Below are positions 32,401 to 40,702 of a DNA stretch of 64,000 bases, piece by piece. Source of the DNA: Strobilurus pachycystidiatus (taxonomy: Eukaryota; Basidiomycota; Agaricomycetes; Agaricales; Physalacriaceae); NCBI GenBank assembly GCA_019915135.1, contig JAHLMK010000015.1, positions 620,001-684,000 on the forward strand, written 5' to 3'. The position numbers were made by a program, and so were the translations under genes. Every line of letters begins with the position of its first letter. Within the stretch, counting starts at the first letter, position 1. Below the pieces are notes generated by a model. It saw only the letters and a list, made by a program, of their open reading frames with translations, did not search any database and was not told the origin of the DNA.

Positions 32401-34180
32401 TAAACATAAAGTGAAAACTATTGGAATGGATTTACAGAAAGTTTTGTGGAGCTTACCATCAAGCACCAGTGATAGTTTAGTTCCCGCAAAAATCAGTCTT
32501 TGTATAGGAATTCCCGTAATGATTCGTAAAAATATAGCAACAGAACTCAATATTACAAAAGGACAACAAGGTCGAATACATTCATGGCGTGCAAAACGTG
32601 GTTCTAAAGGTCAATTAATGCTTGATGTAGTTTTTGTAGAAATGATTAATCCTCCGAAATCAATCCAAATAGAAGGCTTACCCCTAAATGTGGTACCAAT
32701 TGGTACAACGCGAAGTAAAATCAAAGTTGTACTTCCTACAGATGCTACTATATTTTTGACTAGAGAACAAGCTGATTTATGTTTGAATTTTGCAATGACT
32801 GATTATTGTTCACAAGGAATGTCAAGAGAATATAATTTAGTAGACATTAATGGAAGTGGTTCACATTTTGGTGCATATACAGCTTTATCAAGGGGAAAAA
32901 CTGCACGAGGAACAATTCTGGTACAAGATTTCAATGTAAATAAACTTACTGGTGGTACAATGGGTGATGTACGCCAAGAATTCAGAGAATTAGAATTATT
33001 AGATGAAATAACCAAATTAAAATTTGAGCGGAAATTACCAGGTAAATTAAAAGCTGACACACGTTATACTTTAATTACAGATTTTCGAAAGTTGAAAGGT
33101 AAAGGATATATACCTCCTAAGTTGCACGATTCCATCACATGGTCTTTAGATGATGTAGATAAAGAAGTATTTCCTATGGAAGTTCCTTGGAAAGTTTTAC
33201 CACCATCACAAAAAAAGACTAAAGATAAGGAGCAGCATAATGAAAAGGAAAGTGTAACTGTAATCAGTAACACACAAGAACTTGTCTCTTCTCAAACACA
33301 TATAAAGCCCAAATTGGTTAGAAAACCAAAAAAAATTGTGCGACAGAGTAATATGCAACAGATTACTACAAATGACATTGAGCCATATGGACCAAAATGG
33401 ATGGCAAACAGTTGTTCCTATGATAGCTTGATATTCATTCTATTCACGATATGGCGAGTGAATCCTGATTTTTTTCGAGATGAACGAGAACATATGGAAT
33501 GTAATGGTATATACGTATTAGAAGATATGTTCATTCAACATGCAACAATTTCTAATATTGGAATTGATGAAGCTAGAAATCAATTTCGATCCTATTTAGT
33601 TCGAAGTCATCCAAATATATTTGCAGAAGGTCAAGTGAACAGCATTGATAATATATTACCCCATATATTAGAATACAATTCCCAATCTATTATAGGAACT
33701 TCAAAATGTATAAATAATCATATGCGCGAGTTATATCGAAATGGAGTGTCTAATTTTTGGATTCGAGGTGGATTGTATAGATCAATTCAAGAAGCCTTGA
33801 ATAATAGGGTATCACATGAATCAGCTACTCCGTGTCGGACATGTCGACTTCAGACAGTTGTAGAACACAGTATTATACGTAATATTCCTTTGATGATATT
33901 TAACATTGCAATGTGTCAGGAGATATTGATAGACGAGAAAATCCAAGTAAATATAGGGGACATAAATGTACTGTATGAATTAGCTGGTATTATCTATTAT
34001 GAAGGGGGTCAAGTTGGTCATTTTGTTTCCCGGTATCGAGATCGGGATAGCATGATATGGTTCTATGATGGATATATCCGCAGGGCAGCTACACCAGAAG
34101 GTGTATATACCAATATTGAAGATCTACGTAGACATGGTAATGCAACAGGGGCATGGGTCATTTACAAGCGAAGCATTTGA
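26495..34180 (+). CDS. Helitron Rep-helicase polyprotein with C-terminal cysteine-peptidase-like domain
   Basis: An open frame of 2561 codons, preceded by a splice acceptor; the first in-frame ATG is at 26783. Counting from 26495, residues about 43-96 are tandem PYEYSPFARFIKTA repeats. A Helitron_like_N/Rep region spans about 640-1130, with FPWLFPYGMGG, WYITLTPSDFTHP, the HUH motif LTLHLHALVWV (about 890), and the two-Tyr motif ALMYVSEYVVKPS (about 1110). A PIF1-type helicase spans about 1660-2210, with Walker A GGMGGTGKS (about 1691), Walker B FLDEVSML and motif VI YTALSRGK. A C-terminal domain contains NSCSYDSLIFIL (about 2302) and GHFVSRYRDRDSMIWFYDG (about 2507), an OTU/USP-like Cys..His..Asp pattern. 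Rolling-circle transposition is the expected role. The frame has no interruption in 7.7 kb. It is strongly A+T-rich downstream of about 26930. Confidence 0.93.
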   Translation: MNFSLDDFPSIGIVRYTSDGPLATDLVRTSIHALQLPEATCFTPYEYSPFARSVKTAPYEYSPFARFIKTAPYEYSPFARFIRTPPYEYSPCANFVMNTRNELSLLENWSSHVPYELVLSPSVTRHTQLEIFTLEKVHRPVLSLTYEYKLVYDLVGYHTLLRQPLRLKYQEYVGGGPKRVNFKGSFLKEYLSLNIEEDATYCYKGHFLNVNKIDDNQIMAQLPFEVLLEEVAKAEVINILQAHNVNFTKAQARTKKSLVHMMTSHICDSACVDYTSLFELLEVKKKKTVIRRKNNIEKTSVRAPLHDAQGCIRAYEYKPSQQSDAPFPPPFLTNADKKSIIRGVCTDLNPNVFEEGGCGVCGQLIPLKNMSRISSVKNLLPILEVAGVSRTERTELKQPIVDLKGPVIDHTCSNICDTCRADIRQGNIPKYALANSLWLGAVPSVLAELNWIEQILIARVRHNACFVKIDQGYRKMIAHCVAFQNPTAKMYDFLPPPREDLDEALVIFFTGPDKPHEKDFAKLPLLVRHVPVMNALHWLQKNHSGYDDIKISPVNMKTYPEDSPPVGVIFRQFATDTNVTVDPAQHSTADEDGVDGNKCAFIMHGLIGEQLNDMTWEGMRQQAFQWFDNNHGVLAVGRNRRAESMYHKQNPNLYPLMFPWLFPYGMGGIGGGSSLSPTDHYRWLLNYHDKRFQLDKNFPFIAFSHQQLKQTNTGGFLLAEKPRFHDITQRLLNVDHDILENIIEVSKAQGHFKPISEGEKECFQLLRDLDLVAGKVDGSITSKKYLRNELFSLMASEGAPSWYITLTPSDFTHPLCLYWAETGEKFQPNHPLGATEQKLHVTENPVAGARFFNFMVETFIKHILGVGADHKGAYGDISWYYGAVEQQGRLTLHLHALVWVRGNLSPQTIRDKLIMNPNSQFRKDLVNYLEAAHQGDFMQPQKRNNSQNDKNDSRLTAGDIQDDNATWAASSTFEHPLTHLPKMPPDDCEGHENIESETECELCKADEEWWKHFDQVVNFLIMTLQIHKCDSSFDTNGKKQAGKSGKRCLDNKYKKCKARFPRELHHLTEITLDGHINMRQTEASMNMITAVLTYCMTCNTDVTSLKSGTAVKAALMYVSEYVVKPSLKTYVIFEAIRAVFQRSEKLLDSAATDEEKARKLIIRIVNTLGVKMEFGNPMMCSYLMGFPDHYTNAKFELFYWKSFVSDARRFWTEDDEFTKSEKVVIRKTKDGSIIGISKVEDYKFRPLELETMCLWDWICLCKVKKQNSKKDTIDELLQDNDLIESIDPDLSLDLDDVKCDVNDHQKTPELMTIDLDMNNIQISPTKTLINNDTDQDDMMSLISESDATLIDPNELIQETFRSFEHETEYFNNEKGTYQLHPDHNLVRTHNVRCASEENAVIPNIAGDMLPRRDSGDRNYYCSTMLTFFKPWRTGLNLKEKEESWAESFDRFKFSARQTVLMDNFHLRYECLDARDDYRTQMKKGAEINVAWEKIEEYLQQQTVIDNMETIDQLDQELDQVDLGELNILNLTELGFGKNYLKRRADARELLEMITETGWTKPNKELLSINLNLKPIPIILDQSTHHWMQDIAKLRSHLQDSYKNGMKSTDTDETNQPYSEGLPREQSPFIEVTNKEQMREDTDNENDIISNEDMRSSIVKDFALNEEQERAFRIVAEHACNIYASPLKMYIGGMGGTGKSRVLQALLEFFTRRKERYRMVIVAPTGAAAALLNGTTYHFLLGINGQFYTDDVSATVTAQIRSRLKGVDYIFLDEVSMLSCNDLYKISVRLAKARDAIDIPFGGINMIFAGDFAQLPPVKMHIWKPLWSRQVGKQQSTLFAQAASIGKALWHQVNTVVILRKNMRLQGMSEDDLKFRKALENMRYKSCTQEDIIFLRTLIHSNVSTRKSICDADFRNVSIITAKNAHRDELNRIGAIRFAAETNQVLVHFFSDDSPSETQDEITDRRLKGIKHKVKTIGMDLQKVLWSLPSSTSDSLVPAKISLCIGIPVMIRKNIATELNITKGQQGRIHSWRAKRGSKGQLMLDVVFVEMINPPKSIQIEGLPLNVVPIGTTRSKIKVVLPTDATIFLTREQADLCLNFAMTDYCSQGMSREYNLVDINGSGSHFGAYTALSRGKTARGTILVQDFNVNKLTGGTMGDVRQEFRELELLDEITKLKFERKLPGKLKADTRYTLITDFRKLKGKGYIPPKLHDSITWSLDDVDKEVFPMEVPWKVLPPSQKKTKDKEQHNEKESVTVISNTQELVSSQTHIKPKLVRKPKKIVRQSNMQQITTNDIEPYGPKWMANSCSYDSLIFILFTIWRVNPDFFRDEREHMECNGIYVLEDMFIQHATISNIGIDEARNQFRSYLVRSHPNIFAEGQVNSIDNILPHILEYNSQSIIGTSKCINNHMRELYRNGVSNFWIRGGLYRSIQEALNNRVSHESATPCRTCRLQTVVEHSIIRNIPLMIFNIAMCQEILIDEKIQVNIGDINVLYELAGIIYYEGGQVGHFVSRYRDRDSMIWFYDGYIRRAATPEGVYTNIEDLRRHGNATGAWVIYKRSI
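26620..26790 (+). repeat. 42-bp tandem repeats encoding PYEYSPFARF[I/V]KTA
   Basis: Four consecutive 42-bp units (14 codons) lie within the reading frame. The third starts near 26707; the last is diverged (PYEYSPCANFVMNT). Units 2 and 3 differ by only a few bases, so expansion is recent. Related PYEL/TYEYKL strings follow, which suggests older decayed units. The array sits between the host-composition sequence and the AT-rich Helitron part. Confidence 0.85.
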
Positions 34181-34289
34181 AAAAGAATGGTCTCAAATTA
34201 CAAGGTAAGTGCCCCGGTTTTGCCACGCTTGCGGTGGCCCATCCTGTTTATAAGTTATTGCGAAGAGGATAAGTACTCAGTGCATATCA

Positions 34290-34612
34290 TCGTAAATCAT
34301 CGACTTCAATGAGTCTCTACCCCATCTTACAAGTATCTGACTCCGAATTGAAGTCGCGTCAAATTGAGCCATCCATCAATCGGAGGTCGATTGGCGTTGG
34401 CGTCGGGCGAGCGCCATTTCCATTTTGGGAGAGTCCGCTTCGATCACACCGTCTTTGCTCGTTGTCAGCCCACCGCCATGTTCAATCAAGAACTTGTACG
34501 CCCCTTGAGCTGGATTTATGCCGTGGCGGCGTCTAGTGAAATCCTGGGTCTTGCACCCGGCCATTGTTGCGCGAAAGTGCTGTGGAGTCAATCAATGAAT
34601 GTTCTTGCATAG
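34290..34612 (+). pseudogene. Possible 3' remnant of the gene interrupted by the Helitron
   Basis: After the Helitron, composition returns to about 50% GC. A plus-strand frame reads FHFGRVRFDHTVFARCQP then MFNQELVRPLSWIYAVAASS and stops at 34612. It has no domain and no clear start. It could be the downstream part of the gene whose 5' exons lie at 26025-26494. That link is only positional. Confidence 0.3.
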
Positions 34613-34725
34613 ATCCGGAGTCACACAACGCTTGTGTCTATGAAAACCGTGAGCTTCACCCCTTTGTTCTCTATCTGTCCGAGTCATGCTGTGATACAGC
34701 GATGCATAGATGTACATAGGGCTTC

Positions 34726-35644
34726 TTAGGACTTCGGCTTCCACTTGGGAACGGTTAACATCTTCTTCCTAGCCGTTCGCCTGACTGGTACCACCCTCCA
34801 TGAATTCAACTCGCTTTCTAGATGTTTTAGAAGAGCATCTTCACTCGCGAAAACCATTTCGCAGCCATCACATTGGTACGCATTGGTGTGGCCGTTTGTC
34901 GACATCCACTCACTGCCTGATTTTGCATTAGCAGCCGAGAGGCGACCGTCAACCACTGTTGGTGCACGCCCAACGTAAGCCTCAATTCGATCCAGTTGCT
35001 CTGTGTGATGGACAAGATGGGCATCAATAGACAGTGGGCGTGCATCGACGCGATCGCAGAGACCTAAGAGAGATAAGCACCATAAACAGAGAAGGCGACC
35101 AGCTCGGCGCACCTCGAAGAGTTGTAAGTAATGATCAAGACTGACGCCGAGCTCGACCAAGTCGCCAGCATTCGTCTTGGAGCTCCCGAGTCGTTTAAGG
35201 AAAGATTTGTTGGTTATTTTGGTAGTGGACTTCATGATCCCGTCCAGTTGGCTGAAAGAACGATCTCTCAGCTAGTGATCGCTGTGGCCTATTCAAAAAG
35301 CAACCCACACTTCGAGCATCCGCACCTTTGCGCGTATTCCGGCAGTTTCTTCCGTGCCTACCAGAGCGATTGATATCGTGAGAATGACATCTCTGACGCG
35401 TTCCGCGAGGGATACGCAAGCGTCCGCGTTGGCCTTGGTGGTCTCCAACTTGCTCAGAATTGCGAGTGCCACATCAGCGGCGGTTGAGAGCAAGGGTACG
35501 GCATCAGTGACAGCCTTTTCCTAATCATGAATCCGAGATCGCCAGCGATAATGACATTGCGCTACTCACTTTCACGACTGTCATCGCGTCTGTGATACAC
35601 TCGATGACGACGCCTTTGCGAGTCTTGGATCTCAAGAGAACCAT
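34726..35644 (-). CDS. Helical-bundle protein resembling MLKL-NTD/HeLo-type domains
   Basis: The start is the ATG at 35644 (MVLLRSKTRKGVVIEC). Exon 1 ends at 35570; the intron 35521-35569 is phase 0 and leads to EKAVTDAVPLLSTAADVALA. A second phase-0 intron joins GIRAK to LRDRSFSQLDGIMKSTTK. The segment ILSKLETTKANADACVSLAERV and the downstream LGSSKTNAGDLVELGVSLDH resemble the N-terminal four-helix bundle of fungal NLR-like and MLKL-like proteins, whose members act in membrane-damaging immune cell death. The C-terminal part has CDGCEMVFASEDALLKHLES, a zinc-finger-like segment with only one clear His. The frame in the last exon depends on whether a 49-base GT..AG segment (about 35056-35104) is removed. 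No NACHT or kinase domain follows. Confidence 0.5.
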
Positions 35645-36046
35645 CCAAGTCTATGGTATCACTGGCAGGCGGATGGTGATGGGAAGAGCCGAGGTGCTCA
35701 GCTGTAAAGAGCAAGCCTGAGCGTGAGATGGTCCTCTATAAGTGATAGCATCATTCCCAGCTGCAGTCTGCGCCCGCGTCAACGCGCACTGCTTTGCAAG
35801 CCAAGATTAATCTGTCGTGATCCCAGACGATTAAGCAAGGCATCGGGATCTCAGGCTGTCGACGAAGAAGTGAGAGAGAAGAGACGATGCATTGTGAATA
35901 TCTGTGTAAATAGTGAATGTGTGCTAATGCAGATGTACTAGTATATACGATGAAGGTCGAAAGCGGCGGTGCTAGGGCTACAAGATCAAATATTACGCAA
36001 ATGTACTATAAGTCGTCAAAATCGTAAGCATTGTTAAATAGAGGCT
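35645..36046. other. Intergenic, no gene recognised
   Basis: This is the promoter side of the helical-bundle gene and the 3' side of the Ser-rich gene. No repeats or coding exons are apparent. Confidence 0.4.
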
Positions 36047-37382
36047 TCAAGTCATAAACGATTCTAGAGGATCAGGTCTCCTCTTCAACCGTAGGTTGCT
36101 GTCCCCACTGTCGACGCTAGCATTCGTGCTCATGCTTCCGCGGCGCCGAATGCGAACGCCTTCCCTTGAGGCCCGTGGGGACTCAGGGAAAAGCATGCTA
36201 GATGGCGTTGAAGGGGCTGGGGTCGCCGATGGCAGCATGAACGAGAACCCGCGCTTCTTGCCCGGGCTCTTGCTTCGGGAGCTGAAGTAGGGCAAGACCC
36301 TGCTCGCAAGCGATGTGGTGGATTTCTCCTTGACGGACCCGAGAGTCGACGTGCTCCACTTGCTCTTGAGAATGTGCCCACCCATCATGTCGTCGGAGTG
36401 TGATGAGCCCGCAGACTCCTGGACGGGCCATGCCTCCTTGGCGCGCAGCTCCTCGAGTCCTTCCTGGATATCGGCTTCCAGATCAATGGGCGAACAGGGC
36501 ATGGACAGTGGCAGGCGCAGGCGGACGGAAGGGTCCATCTCGAACTCGAAATCAACGAGCGAGATGTTCGAGACGCAGTCGTCGACGTCTTCGACGTGCT
36601 CAGAATACTGAGCTAGAGGGGAGCAGTTCGAAGAGACACTGCCGGTACTGAGACCAAAGTCTTCATCGAAATAGGACATTAAGACATCGGTGCTGTCGTC
36701 GAGATCGGCAGGGACGGGAACGCTCATGCGCGGAGGCGGGCGGACGATCTGCAGAGTCGCAGGGCGTCGCCGAGGCAGAGTAGACATAGATTCGGGGCGA
36801 GGTGGGCGGGATTCCACCTCAGAGTAGAGAGATGCCAGAGAGATGATCTTGCTGAACTCCTGGGTATAATAGTGATACTCATCCTCGAGATGGTCATTTA
36901 TCTCCTCCTCCCCTTCGATGCATTTCTTATTGATCACCAAAGGTCGTATGGATGGAAGGATGGGCACGTCCTCGACGTCATCACCGTCACAGGACCATGG
37001 CTCTGGACTAGTAGGGAGACTGCTAGTAGATGAGGACGGACTGGTGTCGGGCGAAGAGCACGACGATGAAGGGGAAGAGGGTGGATGGGGGAAGGAGTAC
37101 GACACTTGAGTGAAGGTCACATGGAATGGATCCGCGATGATGTTTGCCCGTCGTCTGCGGGACTTAAGCGCGGCCTTCGAGTCACAGCTGCCACTAGAGC
37201 TCGAACTGAGATTGGCAGCATCCTCCTCCTCGGCAATGATGGAAAGTGGTACATTGTTGGATGCGCGCGCATTTGGGCGTGAAATTATTCGTGCTTGTCT
37301 TTTGAGTTTCGGTGCGCCTTCGGGACAGTCAGCACGCAGCCCATGTGAGTGGCGTAGAGTACGCACTGGCTGTCGTCTTCAT
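36047..37382 (-). CDS. Serine-rich, mostly disordered basidiomycete protein
   Basis: Two exons. A Kozak-like CCACCATGA places the start at 37382 (MKTTA plus a split Ser). The intron 37318-37366 (GTGCGT..GAAG, 49 bp) leads in phase to APKLKRQARIISRPNARASN. The remaining 420 codons are open. The protein is Ser/Pro-rich with acidic blocks (DDVEDVPILPS, DADIQEGLEELRA-type helix). A conserved-looking DEYHYYTQEFSKIISLASLY segment and the basic C-terminal motif SREGVRIRRRGSMST are also present. SP and RRxS sites suggest phosphorylation. The domain and role are unknown. It lies between two oppositely oriented copies of the helical-bundle sequence. Confidence 0.65.
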
Positions 37383-37752
37383 GGTGGAGTTCATTCTGTT
37401 CGTAAGTTAGGTCGTCGACAGTTGTCGGGGTGAGAAGAGTAGACAAGGATGCCTTTCAAGAAGGAAAATCCTTATTATAGGTCGCCCATTATTCTGCCTT
37501 TGCATTGTTTTTGGTAAGCACAAAAGGCGGGCCCATTCGAGAACAATGGTGCGCAAGCACGACCAAACAAGGTCATTGTTCTCCCCGCTCAATTGTATTG
37601 TGCGAAACGCATGGGCGGCGCACCGGGGGTCAAGAAGTTCTCTAGGCCAGGGACTGTCAGGGAAGGTAAGAAAAGGTCCAAGTGGCAAGCATCGTCGATG
37701 ATGAACGTTTCATTATGATTTTAACAACTCAAAGAATACATAGACGGATCGC

Positions 37753-38001
37753 GTGACGTCAGACGCAGTACTGTACCCTACTGTACCTTCTCTCGACTCG
37801 ACCACTGCCGACTCGAAGCTCGCTATCCTCGGTAAATTGGAGGCCATAGAGGCTAACTGTGACGCTTGTATGTCTCTCGCGAAACGTCTGGGAGATGTCA
37901 TCCCCGCAATAACGAAGGCTCTGGAAGAGACACTGGAAAATCAGCAAAGAATCAACTATCCACCTCATGCAGGTGGGATAAGATTGATACTACATGTATA
38001 G
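37753..38001 (+). pseudogene. Fragment of a second helical-bundle (MLKL-NTD/HeLo-like) gene
   Basis: The plus-strand frame reads SKLAILGKLEAIEANCDACM then SLAKRLGDVIPAITKALEE. This matches, with many identities, the AILSKLETTKANADACVSLA/ERVRDVILTISIAL part of the minus-strand gene at 34.7-35.6 kb. The rest of the domain is missing and the frame ends at 38001. It is treated as a decayed partial copy in inverted orientation. Confidence 0.5.
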
Positions 38002-38301
38002 TACCGGATTATATTACTGTCTCGCTATTAATCCGAAGCAAAAGTGCATTTCAATGCCCTAAGCGATGCTGATTCACCCCTCAAAGGCATATACGCCACC
38101 TGCGAAGCTTTCTGGCGCGTCGAAGACGTATCAAATTGTAAAAGTTCTCTCAGACCAACTCCGCACCGGTCACTATCGTTATGGATGCCCCCTGCAGCCT
38201 GCGCGTGCACACTCATTTGACAGAGCGAATACGAATAAGTACATTCAGACCAGGCCGACTGCGTCGCGCGGCTCGCCATCGAAGTGCCAAAGATGAAGAT
38301 T

Positions 38302-40053
38302 TCACACCATGACATTCGGCCAATTCGAACTCTCGAATAATTTGAACACCTCCCCTCCGCTCTACAGAAAGTTGGATCAGGTGCACGCAATATGAACGGT
38401 ATACGTCTTACCTTGACCATGATGTTCAGTTTGACATCCCGTCCCTTCGAGAGTTCGTCGAAAATGAACGAGCTGAGCTGTTCCGCGTGCTCTTTAGAGA
38501 CGAGGTTTGCGATATCCCTTTTGCTGAACGGATCTTTGAGCCTCCGTGGCGTAAATGTTAGATGCACCTCGTTAAAGGCGTCAACTCTCGAGCCAAACAG
38601 AACGGCGAGCTTGTCGACCCATGTTTCACTATGTAGCACCTCTTCTGTTGGCACGTCCTCAGGCAGCCAATCTAGTGCCAACCATGCCTTGATTACCCTT
38701 AGCTGCGGCAGAACGGACGGGGACTCCACTAAGTTGGCAAAAAACCCCAAGAAGTCGTCCCAGTCTGCTAGTCGCATCGAAAGGTGCTCGAGCGTGGGCA
38801 TGACCTCGCCAAAGTCGTTGAGGAGCGACTGCATGACCATGCTCGGCGCAGCCTCTGGGACCGCAACAAAAAGTTTCTTCAGTTGTGGCTGAGAGCGCTG
38901 GAGCATGTCAATCAAGCTCCGACGTTGCGACTCCGGAGTATGTGGCGGCCCGTAGCCGCAACGGAAGTAGAAAGACAACTCCTCTAAGCCTGAGAAATTG
39001 TAATGATCGAAGATTGTATGATTCTCGGTAACGAGTTGGCGGAGGAGGCTATGTCTCGTCGTGTCAAGAGGATGGGATCGATCTACACCCGCAGCAAACA
39101 CATCCGCCGACGCAGACCACTGTCTGCGATCATTCATAGCTGTGTAAGATAGTAGTCCAGGAGGAGCCCGATGGAAACTATCCCGGTCATAGCGGTCAGT
39201 CATGATGTGAGTTACAGTTGGGTGTGAAGAGAGGAGACGCTGAATGGGTCCCACAGCGAGCCCAGAAAAGCGAAGATGATGAAGACGAGGCGCTTGTGCA
39301 GACATTGTCTCCTCGGATAGATATGAGCCCATGTCGGCGAAACTGGGTACTTCGAACGACAAAGACTCCAAATATGGAAGGTCTGGTTTGGTTCCCAGAG
39401 CGCGCATGACGAGAGCGGCTGTCACTGAGTCTGCGACGTGAAAGGCCGCTCGTTTCCAGTGTGAAGAATGGGCTACAAGCAGTTCCAGATCCTTCCTCAC
39501 TGCATGGAGATGACCCCTCCGATGCAAGAGGTAGTCTGAAGTCCCTCGCATGTAAGTAAATGCGAAAGGGCATTGTCCCAACATTGACAACGTCTCGTCT
39601 AGCAGCCGGCTGGAGATGAAGCGGTGGGCGATCACGAAATCAGACCAGATAGAGGGCGACGTCTGTGATACGATTCTCCAACGGCGGCACACTCGCATGG
39701 ACACCCGTGGAAATGCGTTGATCGCGTCGATAGAGAAGCCTTCTGAAGCGGTAATGAAGATGCTGATCAAGAGATCATCGGGGAGGTTGTCGATTGGAGA
39801 CGGGAGTTGTTGTTGGCATTCGAGGTTGGCGCAGATTCCACGTACGACAGACACCTCCTTCGCAGCGCGTGTCAGCGAGAGAACACTTTTGCGCACAACG
39901 GCATCCTGTTCAGTGTAGTGCTCCCGGATGAGAGCATCAGCGTTTCTCAACAGCGCTTCTACAGTATTCAGGACGCTCAGAATCTGTAATAAGGGATATA
40001 GCATGCCTCTTGGATATACACACTTCGGGATCTCAACGTACCTCAGAAGTCAT
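38302..40053 (-). CDS. F-box-like protein (paralogue of the gene at 45.9-47.7 kb)
   Basis: Three exons: 40053-40042 (MTSE only), 39983-38412 and 38361-38302. All junctions are in phase, and the protein ends WPNVMV. It has an N-terminal helical segment (ILSVLNTVEALLRNADALIR) and then an F-box-like motif (LPDDLLISIF, CRRWRIVSQTSPSIWSDF). LRR-like repeats follow (GLEELSFYF, PTLEHLSMRLADWDDFL, LPQLRVIKAWLALDWLP). F-box proteins recruit substrates to SCF ubiquitin ligases. The exon structure, including the four-residue first exon and the 60-base last exon, is shared with the inverted paralogue about 6 kb away. Reading through the last intron would add an artefactual tail. Confidence 0.8.
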
Positions 40054-40702
40054 ACCAGCCTCTCGACTGAACGAAACCACAAAAACAAGCTGTGACTGAA
40101 AGACTTGCACGTCGCGTGAATGGATGAGAAAGGGCGCGGTATGAACGTATATGAACGGGAGATCATGATGCCAAGCACGACCAAAAGCGACCAAATCGCT
40201 AGCGGAAATGCGGCAGATCACACCTTGCTTTTGCTTGTAAACGTAGCGAGCGTTCGAAAATGCCTTTATTCGATTTGACTGAGTATCACGGTAAAGCAAC
40301 TTGTATGTACAAAATCAGTACTGCAATGAGTGGAATTGTAAACCACTGAGGGTGTTGTAATAAAGTCCCTCAGTGTCGGAAAGTCAACTACTTTGAGGCC
40401 TTGTCCTTGAAAGATGCGAGCGAGGAGCCAGGTGCAGCGCAGAAACCCATGACCGGATTCTTGACTAAAGGAGGACTTGGATAAACTCGACAATCGTGTT
40501 TTTGGTGCGCCACATCCGGCGCATTCCCGTTGACGCAAGGTACTGTGGTGTTTTACCAAAAGTAGTGAGCTTCTGCTCTATTTGCAACGAATGAGTACTG
40601 AACTGAAGTCTTGATATATGGATACAAGCATAAATAAGGAACAATGCCAGTGAGTAGGGTTTGTATAACACAAATCAATTGTAGATGAGGCACGCCGACA
40701 GC
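40054..40702. other. Intergenic between two minus-strand genes
   Basis: No gene was seen. It holds the 3' flank of the aminotransferase gene and the promoter of the F-box gene. An AT-rich part near 40600-40690 may hold polyadenylation signals of the aminotransferase. Confidence 0.4.

Larger units (their letters stand above)
26495..34220 (+). mobile_element. Helitron (rolling-circle transposon), autonomous-type
   Basis: The element is defined by the Rep-helicase ORF and the sharp change to A+T-rich sequence between about 26.9 and 34.2 kb; flanks are near host composition. A 5-bp-stem hairpin (GCCAC..GTGGC, about 34219-34235) follows the ORF and could be the 3' terminal hairpin. No clear CTRR terminus or 5' TC end could be fixed. 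Helitrons make no target duplication, so the limits are approximate. Confidence 0.7.

Noticed and set aside
34219..34235. Definitive Helitron 3' terminus
   Set aside because: A short hairpin is present but the following bases do not show the expected CTRR end. It is mentioned only as a candidate.
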